The notes: generated by a model not told the origin, from the sequence alone. A DNA stretch of 48,377 nucleotides from a virus (IMGVR_UViG_3300017773_000019:1-48377), one strand, 5' to 3'. Shown: positions 16,602 through 26,946, counted from the stretch's first letter. A program made the numbers and translations.

Positions 16602-19600
16602 ATGGCTATATTAAATAGTGATGGTAGTATTGATAATACTGCTATGATGCAACAAAAAGAAGAAGCCATAGCAAAAGCACAAGCCATAGCACAAGCAAAA
16701 AATAAAGCTGCTTATAATGAATATTTAGCAAAACAAAAAGCTGCACAAGAGGCAGCAGCTTCAGCTAGTAGTGTTGATACTACTGCTATGATGCAACAAC
16801 AAAAACAAGCCATAGCAAAAGCAGAACAAGAACGTCTAGCTAATATAAACATTGGTGGAATTTCTGCAAGCGATATTTTAGAAGCTTCTGTAGGGTTATC
16901 TGAAGTTAATTTAAATGAAATGGATTTAAATAATGACGGTAAAGTAACAAGTGCAGATGCTCTTGAAAGATTTAAAGCTGTAAAAGCTATGGAAGATAGA
17001 ATAAAAGCTACACAAAAAGCTGCACAAGAGGCAGCAGCTTTAGAAAGCGGCTATCGTGGTCCACTAGAACAGGTAGCATTACAAGATACTAATGAACGTA
17101 TAGCTAATATAAACATTGATGGAATTTCTGCAAGCGATATTTTACAAGCCTCTGTTGGATTATCTGAAGCTAATTTAGATACAATGGATTTAAATGATGA
17201 CGGTAAAGTAACAAGTGCAGATGCTCTTGAAAGATTTAAAGCTGCAAAAGCTATGGACGATATAAGACAAGCTCAGATCAGACAAGCAAAATTAGATGCA
17301 ATGCTTAAAGAGGAAGATTCTGTGCTTAAAGAGGAAGATTCTGTTACTGTGCCTGATACTGTTTCAGATATAGTACAACAGACTACTCCTGCTGCAGTTG
17401 AAGAAAGTCCACCAGAAGTATATCCAATGGACCCAAGCACTCTTGCTATACCTTCTGAAGCAATAGCTCCTACATATAATCCGTCAAGAGTTGGTACTGG
17501 TATTTCTACAATGCCAGCAGAGTCTTTTACCACTAATGTTGGTAATCAAGCTACAGACCTACAAAGTAGAGCTGCTGATCAAGCTACATTTTATCAACCA
17601 CAAACTATCGCAGAAAAAACAGAAGCTGGTCAAGACTTATCTGCATTTGCAATAACACAGAAATTATTTCGTAATTCTGCCACAGGTCAACAAATTTACA
17701 TTCCTTTTTATGGGGATCAGCCACAGTATCCTATTCCTTCAGGATATTATGAAGTTGATATTACCACTGGTCAATTTCAATACCCAATGATACTTGGCTC
17801 TGCAACTGCACAGGCTTATAATCCAGTCTTTGCAGGTGGTAATACTTTTACTGCAAACAATCAAGGTGGTATGACACAAGGTTTTAGTGGTGAAGATGGA
17901 AGTGTTGTTACTAAATCTCCTTCACTAATGGAAGAGTTATACGGTACAGTAAGTTTTCAAAATCCCATGAATCCTGCTCAAACAATAACACAAACTCCTG
18001 CAGAATACACACAGTCTCTTTTAAATAAACAAGCTCAAGCAACCTTTAATCCTGCCACTCAAGTTGCAATGCCTAATGTGGCTCAGATGTATGAGCAAAG
18101 ATATGATCCTACTACTGGAAAAATAATAGATGCTATGCCAGGAACTGTGATTGAAAGCACTGCTGGTCAATCAATAGCAACAGCACCTATTATTAAATCA
18201 GATCAAATAGCCCAAGTAAGTGATGTGTATCAGAGTCGTGGACCTGGCTCTGCTGAGATAAGAGATGCTAGTGGTGCTATTGTAGCTGATGCTATACCAA
18301 TTCCAGGTGCAGCTCAAATGAACTTAACTCAAGCTGCTCCTGCAGTATCTAAGGTATTACAAGGTGGTACTACTGTTAATTATCAAGGTATGGCTGATGC
18401 TATTGATGGTGCAAACTGGGATGTAACTACTGGCACATTTAACATGAATGGTGTACAATTTACACCTGATCAGTTTGTAGCTGCTAATAACCTAAATCTT
18501 GGCGACTATATGACCACTACTGGTGGACTGCAACCTGCTACTCAAACTAAACTATCCGATTCTGTTGTAGGTCAGCAGCAGCAAAGACAGAAGATAGACC
18601 CTTCTACTGGTAAAGGTATGTTTGATCCTAGTACTGGTGATCCTATTATGGAAACCTATACCTCTATGGAGGATGCAGTTGCTGCACAAGGTAGAGCTAC
18701 AGAAGTAGGTGTAAGACAGAAAGCTGACCCTGTCACAGGTGAGCTTATGGTTGATGCTAATAACAACCCTATTATGGAAAGAGTTTTACCTAAAAGAACT
18801 CTAGATCAAACTGAGGGTGCTAGTGAACTTATTACTGGTACTGGTGTAGATCAATCTAAAGTAGATACAGCATTTGGTACAGGTGAAGTAGCTGCAGCAT
18901 CTATTCAAGATGAACTAACAACTTTAATGGCTCAGTTTGAAGGTGGTGAGACACCTACATGGGCAGCAGGAGCTATGAGAAATGCTACTGCTATAATGAA
19001 TGAACGTGGTCTTGGTGCTTCTAGCATGGCTGGTCAGGCTATCATACAAGCTGCTATGGAAGCTGCATTACCTATTGCTCAGATTGATACTGCAAATAAA
19101 CAACAAGTGGCCTTGTTTAAAGCAGAACAACGTGCTAAGTTTCTTGGTATAGAGTTTGATCAAACATTTCAAGCTAAGGTGCAGAATGCAGCTAGAGTCT
19201 CTGAGATAGCTAATATTAACTTTAATGCTGAACAGCAGATTGCATTAGAGAACTCTAGAGCTGCTAATACTATGAATCTTAATAATTTAAATAATGAGCA
19301 AGCGTTAGTAATGGCAGAGGCAGCAGCACTATCTCAATTAGATATGGCTGGATTAAGTAACTTACAGCAAGCAGAAGTACAGAATGCCCAAAACTTCCTA
19401 GCTATTGATATGGCTAGTATGAATAACAAACAGTCTACAGCATTGTTTAAAGCACAGCAGACTACTAACTCTATGATGACAGATGTAGCAGCAGCTAATG
19501 CAGCAGCACAGTTTAATGCTACTAGTGAAAATCAGACAACTCAGTTTATGTCTAATTTAACTTCTCAGATATCTCAGTTTAATGCTGCACAACAAAATGC

Positions 19601-20063
19601 TATAAATCAGTTTAATGCTAAAGAAGCTAATGCTGTAGCAGAGTTTAATAGTGCATTACAAAACCAAAGAGAGATGTTTAATTCTCAAAACTATCTTGTT
19701 GTAGCTCAAGCTAATGCACAATGGAGACAATCTATAAATACTACTAATACTGCAGCTCAGAATGTAGCTAATTTAACCTATGCTAAAGAAGTTAATGGGC
19801 TTACACAAAAAGGTATTGATGACTACTGGCAGAAAGAAAGAGATATAATGTCTTATATCTTTGCACAATCAGAAAACTCTGCAGAGAGAGCTGTTAAGAT
19901 ATTATTAGGTGAACAGAATTTGACTGGTGTTAGAGAAAGACTAGATATGTTAGATAATCAATCTAAATCAGCTTTCTACACAAAATTAATACTTGGTGAT
20001 AAGGGCATAGCTGATTTACTTCCAAGTATATTTAAAGATAAAGAAGAAACAACAACAGCTTAA
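16602..20063 (+). CDS. Large internal/ejection virion protein with Ca-binding repeats
   Basis: 1153 residues. The N-terminal 230 residues hold two near-identical 88-residue repeats, each with a dockerin/EF-hand type loop: DLNNDGKVTSAD and DLNDDGKVTSAD (Asp, Asn, Asp at positions 1, 3, 5 and Asp at 12), followed by ALERFKA. The middle is Pro/Thr/Gln-rich with YDPTTGKII-type and DPSTGKGMFDPSTGDP motifs. The C-terminal 350 residues are Asn/Gln/Ala-rich helices typical of phage internal core proteins. Position before a transglycosylase-like gene and a 1314-residue protein suggests a DNA-ejection channel component. Ribosome site AAGGAG. Confidence 0.65.
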   Translation: MAILNSDGSIDNTAMMQQKEEAIAKAQAIAQAKNKAAYNEYLAKQKAAQEAAASASSVDTTAMMQQQKQAIAKAEQERLANINIGGISASDILEASVGLSEVNLNEMDLNNDGKVTSADALERFKAVKAMEDRIKATQKAAQEAAALESGYRGPLEQVALQDTNERIANINIDGISASDILQASVGLSEANLDTMDLNDDGKVTSADALERFKAAKAMDDIRQAQIRQAKLDAMLKEEDSVLKEEDSVTVPDTVSDIVQQTTPAAVEESPPEVYPMDPSTLAIPSEAIAPTYNPSRVGTGISTMPAESFTTNVGNQATDLQSRAADQATFYQPQTIAEKTEAGQDLSAFAITQKLFRNSATGQQIYIPFYGDQPQYPIPSGYYEVDITTGQFQYPMILGSATAQAYNPVFAGGNTFTANNQGGMTQGFSGEDGSVVTKSPSLMEELYGTVSFQNPMNPAQTITQTPAEYTQSLLNKQAQATFNPATQVAMPNVAQMYEQRYDPTTGKIIDAMPGTVIESTAGQSIATAPIIKSDQIAQVSDVYQSRGPGSAEIRDASGAIVADAIPIPGAAQMNLTQAAPAVSKVLQGGTTVNYQGMADAIDGANWDVTTGTFNMNGVQFTPDQFVAANNLNLGDYMTTTGGLQPATQTKLSDSVVGQQQQRQKIDPSTGKGMFDPSTGDPIMETYTSMEDAVAAQGRATEVGVRQKADPVTGELMVDANNNPIMERVLPKRTLDQTEGASELITGTGVDQSKVDTAFGTGEVAAASIQDELTTLMAQFEGGETPTWAAGAMRNATAIMNERGLGASSMAGQAIIQAAMEAALPIAQIDTANKQQVALFKAEQRAKFLGIEFDQTFQAKVQNAARVSEIANINFNAEQQIALENSRAANTMNLNNLNNEQALVMAEAAALSQLDMAGLSNLQQAEVQNAQNFLAIDMASMNNKQSTALFKAQQTTNSMMTDVAAANAAAQFNATSENQTTQFMSNLTSQISQFNAAQQNAINQFNAKEANAVAEFNSALQNQREMFNSQNYLVVAQANAQWRQSINTTNTAAQNVANLTYAKEVNGLTQKGIDDYWQKERDIMSYIFAQSENSAERAVKILLGEQNLTGVRERLDMLDNQSKSAFYTKLILGDKGIADLLPSIFKDKEETTTA
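16851..17259 (+). repeat. Direct repeat pair, 264-bp period, inside the ejection gene
   Basis: About 145 bp beginning ATTGGTGGAATTTCTGC at 16851 recurs, with few changes, from 17115 (ATTGATGGAATTTCTGC). The period of 264 bp equals 88 codons, so frame is kept. It encodes the two dockerin-like loops. The high DNA identity points to a recent in-frame duplication. Confidence 0.85.
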
Positions 20064-20077
20064 TAGGAAACATAATA

Positions 20078-20956
20078 ATGACTCAAGAGGCTAACTATAA
20101 AAATAGTCCCATACTATCTCGTAATGCTACTGCAGCTAAAGCTCTCAGAGCTTCATCAAACATACAAAAAAGTCCTAGAAATCTTATGTCTCCAGCTATT
20201 ATGCCTAGAAAAAAAGATTTAGCTGTATATGATGATAAAGACCCAATAGAGGAAGCTTTAAAAAGAATTTCAAGTAATACAAAAGCTTCTGCAGAGATAC
20301 GTGATGAATACACCAGAGTTCTTGGAGAGGCTAATACTTCTAGAGCTTTGACAGATGACACAGGTAAACCTGTAACCGTAGATGAAGCTAACGAGAGTAT
20401 AGAAGCTGATGCTGTTTCTGCTAGAGAAGACTCTCTAGGTCTTATGAGTAGGTCTGAGGCTTCTGACAACCCTGTTCTAGAGAGATTTGCCGCAGAGGTA
20501 GAAGAAGTTAAAGGTAATTCTAGATTTATGAATAAGTTATCAGAAATGCAAGATAAATATACAGGTCTTACTGAAGAAGAAATTTTTATAGCTCTTGCAA
20601 GAGAGAGTAGTTTTGGTAAACAAATGGGTAGTATAGGTAATGCTTTTCAAATTAAAAAGACAATAGATGGTAAACCTAATGAGAAAACGGCAGGTATAGA
20701 TTTTGATGCTTTAGAAGCTTCTACTGATCTTGCTGATCACTTAGAGGCATTTGATACATATCTATCTAATTGGAAATATAATGGTAAAGCTTCTGTAGGT
20801 ATGATGTTAGCTGCACCAGGAAAACGTAATGCTAAACCTAATACTGTTATTTACAAAAAAGGTTCTGCTAAAGCCGAAGCAAATCCTGGTTGGCAAAATA
20901 GTACAGGTAATGTTACAGTACAGAGTATAGATCAATATTATAGAGGTATTAAATAA
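20078..20956 (+). CDS. Virion protein with transglycosylase-like C-terminal domain
   Basis: 292 residues. The first 120 are disordered and charged; LGLMSRSEA lies near residue 127. The C-terminal 140 residues look lysozyme/transglycosylase-like: EEEIFIALARESSFGKQMGS with a candidate catalytic Glu in ARESSFG, then GNAFQIKKT and a closing TVQSIDQYYRGIK. Such domains let ejected internal proteins open the peptidoglycan at entry. It ends by TAATG overlap with the next gene, inside the internal virion protein set. The enzymatic call needs structural comparison. Confidence 0.55.
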   Translation: MTQEANYKNSPILSRNATAAKALRASSNIQKSPRNLMSPAIMPRKKDLAVYDDKDPIEEALKRISSNTKASAEIRDEYTRVLGEANTSRALTDDTGKPVTVDEANESIEADAVSAREDSLGLMSRSEASDNPVLERFAAEVEEVKGNSRFMNKLSEMQDKYTGLTEEEIFIALARESSFGKQMGSIGNAFQIKKTIDGKPNEKTAGIDFDALEASTDLADHLEAFDTYLSNWKYNGKASVGMMLAAPGKRNAKPNTVIYKKGSAKAEANPGWQNSTGNVTVQSIDQYYRGIK

Positions 20957-21546
20957 TGATAGACGCTTCCTTAACCTTTGATAGACCTCCTGTTGGTTAT
21001 GCCTTAACCAAGGAACCTAAGAATGTTCCTTTTGAGCATCCACCAGAACTTACAGACCCTGTAGAGGCAGTAACCTATCACTTAGATAAAATGAATGATC
21101 CAGAGGCTTTTGAAGATATTGTTTTCTTTTTAGAGAATGGTATTGATATTGCCACATTGGTTCAAGGTATCTGTCGTGGTGGTGTTATGGATGGTATGCA
21201 TAGCTTAGATGTAAGCTTGATTATTGCACCAGTTTTACATGAGTTTATTAAGGATGTAGCTGAAGTAGCTCAAGCAGATTTTGATGAAGGTCTAGATGAT
21301 CCAGAAGCTAAAAGAGTTATAAAGTATCAAAGAGATGAAGTTAGAGCAAACAAGATGTTAAAAGAACTTGGTATCTCTGTTGACAAACGTGTACAAGCTG
21401 AGATGAATACTCAAGATATGATAGAGCCTGAAGGTATGGGAGCAGAAGTAGAAGTTGCTGATGCAATGGTTGAACCAGAGGCAGAGTTTAGTATGGAAGA
21501 TATAGAAGAAAAACCAATGGGCCTTATGTCTAGAGGAGAAGCGTAA
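20956..21546 (+). CDS. Virion protein of unknown function, 196 aa
   Basis: 196 acidic, mostly helical residues: EHPPELTDPVEAVTYHLDKM near the N-terminus, a helical core with FFLENGIDIATLVQGICRGG, and an acidic tail ending GLMSRGEA. That last motif nearly repeats LGLMSRSEA in the upstream protein. Starts and ends in TAATG overlaps, so it is co-translated with the neighbouring internal proteins. I recall relatives next to ejection proteins of marine podovirus-like phages, with no known function; a core-stack or chaperone role is inference. Confidence 0.6.
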   Translation: MIDASLTFDRPPVGYALTKEPKNVPFEHPPELTDPVEAVTYHLDKMNDPEAFEDIVFFLENGIDIATLVQGICRGGVMDGMHSLDVSLIIAPVLHEFIKDVAEVAQADFDEGLDDPEAKRVIKYQRDEVRANKMLKELGISVDKRVQAEMNTQDMIEPEGMGAEVEVADAMVEPEAEFSMEDIEEKPMGLMSRGEA

Positions 21547-22775
21547 TGTTTGGTATTAAGATGGAACGTGGTTCTTATTCTGGTATAATGCAAGAAGAAG
21601 GGCGTAAAGAGTTATTAAAAGAAAAAAGAGCAGCTCGTGCTGCAGCAGAAGAAACTTGGCAAAATAGATATGATATGCAGAAAAAAGATGCTTGGGATAC
21701 ATATCTTAAGAAAAGAAAGAAAGAGCAAGAAGATGCACTAGAACTTAAAGCTAAAGATTTTGAGAATGACATATTAAAAAAAATTACGGAAGGTTTAATA
21801 ACGAGTGGTGATTTTGATATTACAGGTGTTACTGCCAGTGATGGAACTACTTATAAATCTAAAGATAGTTTATTAACTGCTGCAGATTCTGCAAAAGTTA
21901 TGTATAGATTACTAGGAACTGATGACGATATTACAGGTGCTATTAGCAGAATACAAGCTACTAATAGTAGAGTGGCTATGAATGCAGCAGCAAAAATGAC
22001 ACAGAGAGTTGTTAAAGAACTTAAACAAAAAGGATATAAGTCAGAAGAAATATTAAGAGAAATGACTAGGGATTTAGTAGTACCTGTTTTAACTGATGCT
22101 ATATTAACTTTACCAGACCCCTCAAAAGCAGATGCTATGATTGATAGTCTTACTAAGGCAGATATAAAACTTACTAAAACTATTGAAGGTTTAATTAGAA
22201 GTAGAGTTGGTCAAGTGGGCAGTATGACCATACAAACTGAACCTGTAGTTGTAGAATCAATGAGTGCTGCAGAACTAGACTCTCAGGACAGACGTATTAC
22301 AAATCATATTAAAGCTAGAGCTAAAGCTGAGTTAGGTAGATTAACTTCTGCTAAAGCTATTTTAAATGAAAGACGTATAAATGCTACCACTCAAGACGAA
22401 AAAACAGAGATTGAAATTCTTACTCAGTGGGTTGCACGAAGAGATGATACAATTACAAGGGCTTACGAGGCTGCAACTCAAGATGATGACTTTTTTGACT
22501 TGATTGCTCTATATGGAAACTCTGCAATTACACAATCAATTAAACGTAATGAGCCTAGAATGAGTGGTGAAATATCTTTAATATTTGAACAAGCATCTAA
22601 ATCTAATCCTATTGAGATTTCAAGTAAAAAATTTCTTGAATCTTTATTTGGATTAGGGTTGTTTAAAGAAGTAAAAAGTGCTGTAGATAATGAAACATAC
22701 AGTGCAGAGGGAGATTATTTTAGCTTTATTGACAGTAATGGAAATTCTATTTTACGTACTTGGGACGGTAATTAA
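21546..22775 (+). CDS. Internal virion protein, helical, 409 aa
   Basis: 409 residues, almost entirely helical and charged. The N-terminal 75 residues are a Lys/Glu coiled coil (LLKEKRAARAAAEETWQNRY); the rest alternates helices and short Asp/Ser/Thr-rich linkers (ADIKLTKTIEGLIRSRVGQ). No catalytic motif. It lies between a short acidic protein and the 1314-residue ejection protein, with TAATG coupling upstream and a 2-nt gap downstream. The arrangement matches T7-type internal core genes in series. Confidence 0.6.
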   Translation: MFGIKMERGSYSGIMQEEGRKELLKEKRAARAAAEETWQNRYDMQKKDAWDTYLKKRKKEQEDALELKAKDFENDILKKITEGLITSGDFDITGVTASDGTTYKSKDSLLTAADSAKVMYRLLGTDDDITGAISRIQATNSRVAMNAAAKMTQRVVKELKQKGYKSEEILREMTRDLVVPVLTDAILTLPDPSKADAMIDSLTKADIKLTKTIEGLIRSRVGQVGSMTIQTEPVVVESMSAAELDSQDRRITNHIKARAKAELGRLTSAKAILNERRINATTQDEKTEIEILTQWVARRDDTITRAYEAATQDDDFFDLIALYGNSAITQSIKRNEPRMSGEISLIFEQASKSNPIEISSKKFLESLFGLGLFKEVKSAVDNETYSAEGDYFSFIDSNGNSILRTWDGN

Positions 22776-22777
22776 TA

Positions 22778-25700
22778 ATGACAGAGACTTTTAGCTTAAA
22801 AGGTTTTAAAGATAAGGAGCCAATTCTTCCAAATCTTATCCCTGAAAAAGAACCTGTAAATTTAAATAGCTTTAACTTAAAAGATTTTGATATTGATCTA
22901 ATGAGTATTGAACCTGAAAAAGATAAGTCTTCTTTTAGTTTAGAAGAGGAGGGTTTAAATAAAAAAGAAAATGGTTTTACGCTAGAAAGTTCAAATAAAA
23001 TTATAAACTTAGAAGAAATACATAAGAATAGGTATGATAGTAAGGATTTGTACAGAGATCAAATACTTGCTGATGATGATCTTATGGAAATAGTGTACCA
23101 AAATCTTGAAGCTAGATTTCAAGATAGGTCAATAGGAGGTGATATAGCAACTCTTGGAGCAGGTGGTGCTACTGGTGGTAATGTATTCTCTAAAAGAAAT
23201 TATCGTAAAATGCCTAGAGCTAGAGCATATGAACTTTGGGAAAATTATCAACGTAGTTTTGATGCTGCTAATTCTGTAACTGTAGGTAATGATATAATTT
23301 TTGGTATGAATGCAGATAGTGATACAAAAGCTAAACTAGGTGCTGGCTATAAACTAGCCCAACTAAGAGAAAATATTTTTGCAGGTGCTTATAAAAGAGG
23401 TGCATTTGGAGAGATGTTTGATGGTATTTGGGATCATATGACAGCTACTGTAGGGGATGTAAGTACTCCTATAGCTTATTATTTAGGTGCTGGATCAAAG
23501 GCAATGGGTAATAAGTTTGGAGGTAAAAAATTTGCTGATGCTATGATTGCAGCATATGATAGAGCTATTAAGCAAGGAGCCACTAAAAAAGCTGCAGCAA
23601 TAGCTGTCGGTGATTCTGTAGCTAAAGCAGCTCCTGCAGCTTTAATAGATGCTGGTATAGCTTTTGGTGTTGATCTTGGAAGACAACTGCAGCTTATAGA
23701 TTTTGGAGTTCAAGAACAATATAGTAAAGCAGAAGGTGCTTTAACTGCTGCAGGTGGTATGATGTTTCCAATCTTTGCTGGTGGGTCAACATTATTTAAG
23801 GAGTTAAGAAAAACTCCTGCCTTAAATAAAACATTTCTTGGTTATCAAAAGATAGATAAGATGATTAAGAAGTATAGTTCTGAAGAAGCTAACAAAAGAA
23901 TAAAAGATATGTTAGACAACGAAGGTTTATTTAGAGCTGTTGATGCACAGTTTGGTACTGTTAAAGGAAAACCTAAGAACTTCTTACCTTGGGAAGCTTT
24001 AAAAAAGGATGCTACAGATAGACTGACAGCAGTACCTGGAGCTAAAAGAGTAGATGCAGGAGCTAACAATGCTTTCTTTCGTTATCTATTCTTAGGTGAT
24101 CCTGATAATGGAGTTAAAGGTTACTTTCAAGCTTTAGAGGAAGCGGGTTTTGTTATGCACCCACAGCTATTAAAACAAGCTGGTAATGTTACTAGTGCAT
24201 GGGCACAAACAATCTCATTTATAAATCCTGCTAAATTAGATAAAATAGTTAGAGATTGGGAAGAACAAACTGGTTACGTGTTAGATGGTGTTAGGCCTAA
24301 AACCAAAGGTGCTAATGATCCAACACCTATCACTGGTAAGATAAGTCCTAAAATGTTACAGTCTCAAATGGCTAGGGGTACTAGCCTTGGTGGTGAAGCA
24401 CTCTGGTTATCCTCAGAGCTATCTAGAATGCAGAAAGCTAATGTTAGTATAAAAGATCAATTAGGGGTTTATAAAAAACAGGCTGACAGTATAGATAATC
24501 CACTAAGATTTCAAGCTTCATTATCACTATATAAAAGATTAATAACATCTCATTTATCTACTGCTGGTGCTAACGTTCGTGGCTTTAAAACTTTAGTTAG
24601 TTTAAATACTGCAGCAGATTTTGTTACAGGCTCTTTAGACCTTACAACAGCGGGTCTTTCAAAGACTATGGGTGTTATACTTGGTAGTCCAAAATTTAAT
24701 GCTTCGGCTGTAGAGTATTATAATAAGGCTTATGGTAGATATGGGGGTGCATTAAGAAGAGTTGCTGATACTATATCCCCAGATATTCCTATGGAATATG
24801 CAGATGCCATACTAAATATGAATCCCAAAATAATGGAGAAATTGTTTAGGGATGTTGCTGGTGATGGTGGTGTACAAGATACACTAGCAATGTTTAATCT
24901 TGATGGAGAGTCTTATAAAAAAAGACTTAAAGATGCAGGTCTTCTTAAGAAGACATTTGGTACTACAGAACGAGTGCTTTGGAAAGGTGCAGATGCATAT
25001 ACAAAGGGAATACAAACCATAACTTTTGCAATACTACAAGATAACTTAACTAAACGTTTTGCATTTGGTACAAACTTAAATCAACAGATTATGATGAAGT
25101 ATGGTGTACCTCCAGAGAAGTTTTTTTCTAATCCAGATGTAGAATTTATAATGGCAAAACCAGAATTTCGTGAGCTTATGGAAAAAGCTGCATACAGAAC
25201 TATGAGAGAAACTGCATCTGTAAACTGGTCTACTTTACCTGCTACTAACTATATGAGATCGGCTGCAAGAGCTATTGAGGTTTTTACTAATAAAACTCCT
25301 GGTGGTTACATAGTGCCTTTTGGTAGTTTTTTAAACACTACTTTAGCAACTTCTGGTGATCTATCAGGCATTAATGCTGCTATTCATTATATTAGAAAAT
25401 CTGGTAAAGTCTTTGGTGCAAACGTGTCAGTAGACCCAGTTACTGAAGAGGGTGCAGACCTTTTAGCTAAAGCAGTTGTTGGTTGGACTGCAATAGGTAT
25501 AGGTGTTGGTACTAATACTCCAATAGAAGATGCAGATAATACAACTAGTATGTCAGCTCTTGACAGAGTTCGCAATGGTTATACTTTTGATCAAGAAGTA
25601 CAGAGTGATGGAAAAATACGTAATGTAGAGTTTGAATGGCCTGTATCTACAATAAGAGCAACTTCTCAAGCTATAGCTCATGGTATGATTGAGACCGATG

Positions 25701-26722
25701 AGTATAATTTAAGCAGAGTTGCTAAAAAATTAAGATCAGATGAATCTTTCAGGAAGAAGTTTATAGGTGCAATACCAAGAGACCTTTGGATTAATTTAGG
25801 TTCTCAAATAGGTCCAGGTCAAGCTTATAGAGATTTTGATAATTTTGGTAGGTCTCTTAATAGAAGTATGAATAGACTTTTGGACGGGGATGTTGGTCTT
25901 TTAGCTTTTGGTCTAGAGGTAGCATCACCTGCTGTATCTAAATCTGTTGCAGGACTTACTAGACATGTTGATCCACTTAATACTGCCTATGGTTTATTTA
26001 ACAACATGAATATGAACCCTGATTTAAGGCAGGGCAATAAATTTTTTAATGATTCTACAAAATATCTTAACCAACTTGATTTTATACCCCCTGTATTTGG
26101 AACTAAAATTGGTGGTGGTGCACAAGATTTACCTAGAAAATCTACTCCCACTAAAGGTTTATTAAGTGGATTTGATGTTGACTTAGGTAAACAATTTGGT
26201 GGAATTAGAACAGATAGAGAATCTACATTAATAGAACGTATGTTTAAATCTGCAGGTGAACCTATATTTAAGGCAAATAATTTTAAAGGTACTGCTAAAG
26301 TACGTAATTATATTAATTCACTATTAGCTCCTGAGTTACAACTGCAAGCTCAACTAGCTCAGGATAAGTTAGAAAACAGGGGTTTAAATTACTTTAACAT
26401 GAAGCAATATCAAAAAACACAAATTTTAAGTGATATACGAAAAAAAGCTAAGGCTGGAGTGGAACGTGTATTGGATAAGGGGGGAGTTGTGCCTGAGACA
26501 ATGAACTTGGTACGGCAACTAACTGCTCAAAAGAGCAAAACGTTAGATGCTTTAAGCATTACAGGTTATTCTTTTGATAAAAGATTTTTTGGGTTTATGA
26601 ATATATCATTTGATGAAAAGATGGATAGGATAATGGAGATGGAGGATGGTTATGCTCAATTAATGACTTTAAAACGAATGGTTGATACACATAAGGAATG
26701 GAAAGACGCTTTACCATACTAG
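22778..26722 (+). CDS. Large DNA-ejection / internal core protein, 1314 aa
   Basis: The largest gene and the last of the virion block. The N-terminal 100 residues repeat a short F-x-L-(K/E) theme (FSLKGF, FNLKDF, FSLEEE, FTLESS). Then follow Gly/Ala-rich, possibly membrane-active helices (STPIAYYLGAGSKAMGNKFG; APAALIDAGIAFGVDLGRQL) and long helical stretches to the end. T7-type ejection proteins of this size form a trans-envelope channel at infection. No lytic motif is evident, that role may fall to the 292-residue protein. The gene ends 4 nt before the terminator hairpin. Confidence 0.65.
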   Translation: MTETFSLKGFKDKEPILPNLIPEKEPVNLNSFNLKDFDIDLMSIEPEKDKSSFSLEEEGLNKKENGFTLESSNKIINLEEIHKNRYDSKDLYRDQILADDDLMEIVYQNLEARFQDRSIGGDIATLGAGGATGGNVFSKRNYRKMPRARAYELWENYQRSFDAANSVTVGNDIIFGMNADSDTKAKLGAGYKLAQLRENIFAGAYKRGAFGEMFDGIWDHMTATVGDVSTPIAYYLGAGSKAMGNKFGGKKFADAMIAAYDRAIKQGATKKAAAIAVGDSVAKAAPAALIDAGIAFGVDLGRQLQLIDFGVQEQYSKAEGALTAAGGMMFPIFAGGSTLFKELRKTPALNKTFLGYQKIDKMIKKYSSEEANKRIKDMLDNEGLFRAVDAQFGTVKGKPKNFLPWEALKKDATDRLTAVPGAKRVDAGANNAFFRYLFLGDPDNGVKGYFQALEEAGFVMHPQLLKQAGNVTSAWAQTISFINPAKLDKIVRDWEEQTGYVLDGVRPKTKGANDPTPITGKISPKMLQSQMARGTSLGGEALWLSSELSRMQKANVSIKDQLGVYKKQADSIDNPLRFQASLSLYKRLITSHLSTAGANVRGFKTLVSLNTAADFVTGSLDLTTAGLSKTMGVILGSPKFNASAVEYYNKAYGRYGGALRRVADTISPDIPMEYADAILNMNPKIMEKLFRDVAGDGGVQDTLAMFNLDGESYKKRLKDAGLLKKTFGTTERVLWKGADAYTKGIQTITFAILQDNLTKRFAFGTNLNQQIMMKYGVPPEKFFSNPDVEFIMAKPEFRELMEKAAYRTMRETASVNWSTLPATNYMRSAARAIEVFTNKTPGGYIVPFGSFLNTTLATSGDLSGINAAIHYIRKSGKVFGANVSVDPVTEEGADLLAKAVVGWTAIGIGVGTNTPIEDADNTTSMSALDRVRNGYTFDQEVQSDGKIRNVEFEWPVSTIRATSQAIAHGMIETDEYNLSRVAKKLRSDESFRKKFIGAIPRDLWINLGSQIGPGQAYRDFDNFGRSLNRSMNRLLDGDVGLLAFGLEVASPAVSKSVAGLTRHVDPLNTAYGLFNNMNMNPDLRQGNKFFNDSTKYLNQLDFIPPVFGTKIGGGAQDLPRKSTPTKGLLSGFDVDLGKQFGGIRTDRESTLIERMFKSAGEPIFKANNFKGTAKVRNYINSLLAPELQLQAQLAQDKLENRGLNYFNMKQYQKTQILSDIRKKAKAGVERVLDKGGVVPETMNLVRQLTAQKSKTLDALSITGYSFDKRFFGFMNISFDEKMDRIMEMEDGYAQLMTLKRMVDTHKEWKDALPY

Positions 26723-26726
26723 AAGA

Positions 26727-26750
26727 GGGGGCTTTGATGCCCCCTTTTTT
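26727..26750 (+). terminator. Intrinsic terminator between convergent blocks
   Basis: GGGGGC (26727-26732), loop TTTGAT, GCCCCC (26739-26744), then TTTTTT. It follows the last virion gene directly. On the minus strand the same stem is followed only by a broken T-run (TCTTCT), so it works best for the plus strand and may act partly on the convergent replication operon that ends at 26749. Confidence 0.92.
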
Positions 26751-26946
26751 ATTTCTCCTCTAGCATATAGTCAGCCCAATCATATGCAGCCCTTCTAATT
26801 TCATCGCTTCTATTTGCTCTACCACTACTTAGTAGTCCAGTTAGTGCTTGACCTGCTAGATAAATCCTAGCCGTTAAGGGAATCTCAGAAACTTTTTTTT
26901 GTTTCTTACCTGCAAATTTTTTAGCCTCTGTCTCTAAGTCTCCCAT
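26749..26946 (-). CDS. Small basic phage protein, 65 aa
   Basis: The last gene of the long minus-strand operon. 65 residues: a Lys-rich N-terminal helix (KKFAGKKQKKVSEIPL) and an amphipathic helix (ARIYLAGQALTGLLSSG) with an acidic-aromatic end (WADYMLEEK). AGAGAGG stands before the ATG. Its start overlaps the end of the RMF-like gene by 26 nt. No family recognised. Confidence 0.6.
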   Translation of the reverse strand: MGDLETEAKKFAGKKQKKVSEIPLTARIYLAGQALTGLLSSGRANRSDEIRRAAYDWADYMLEEK

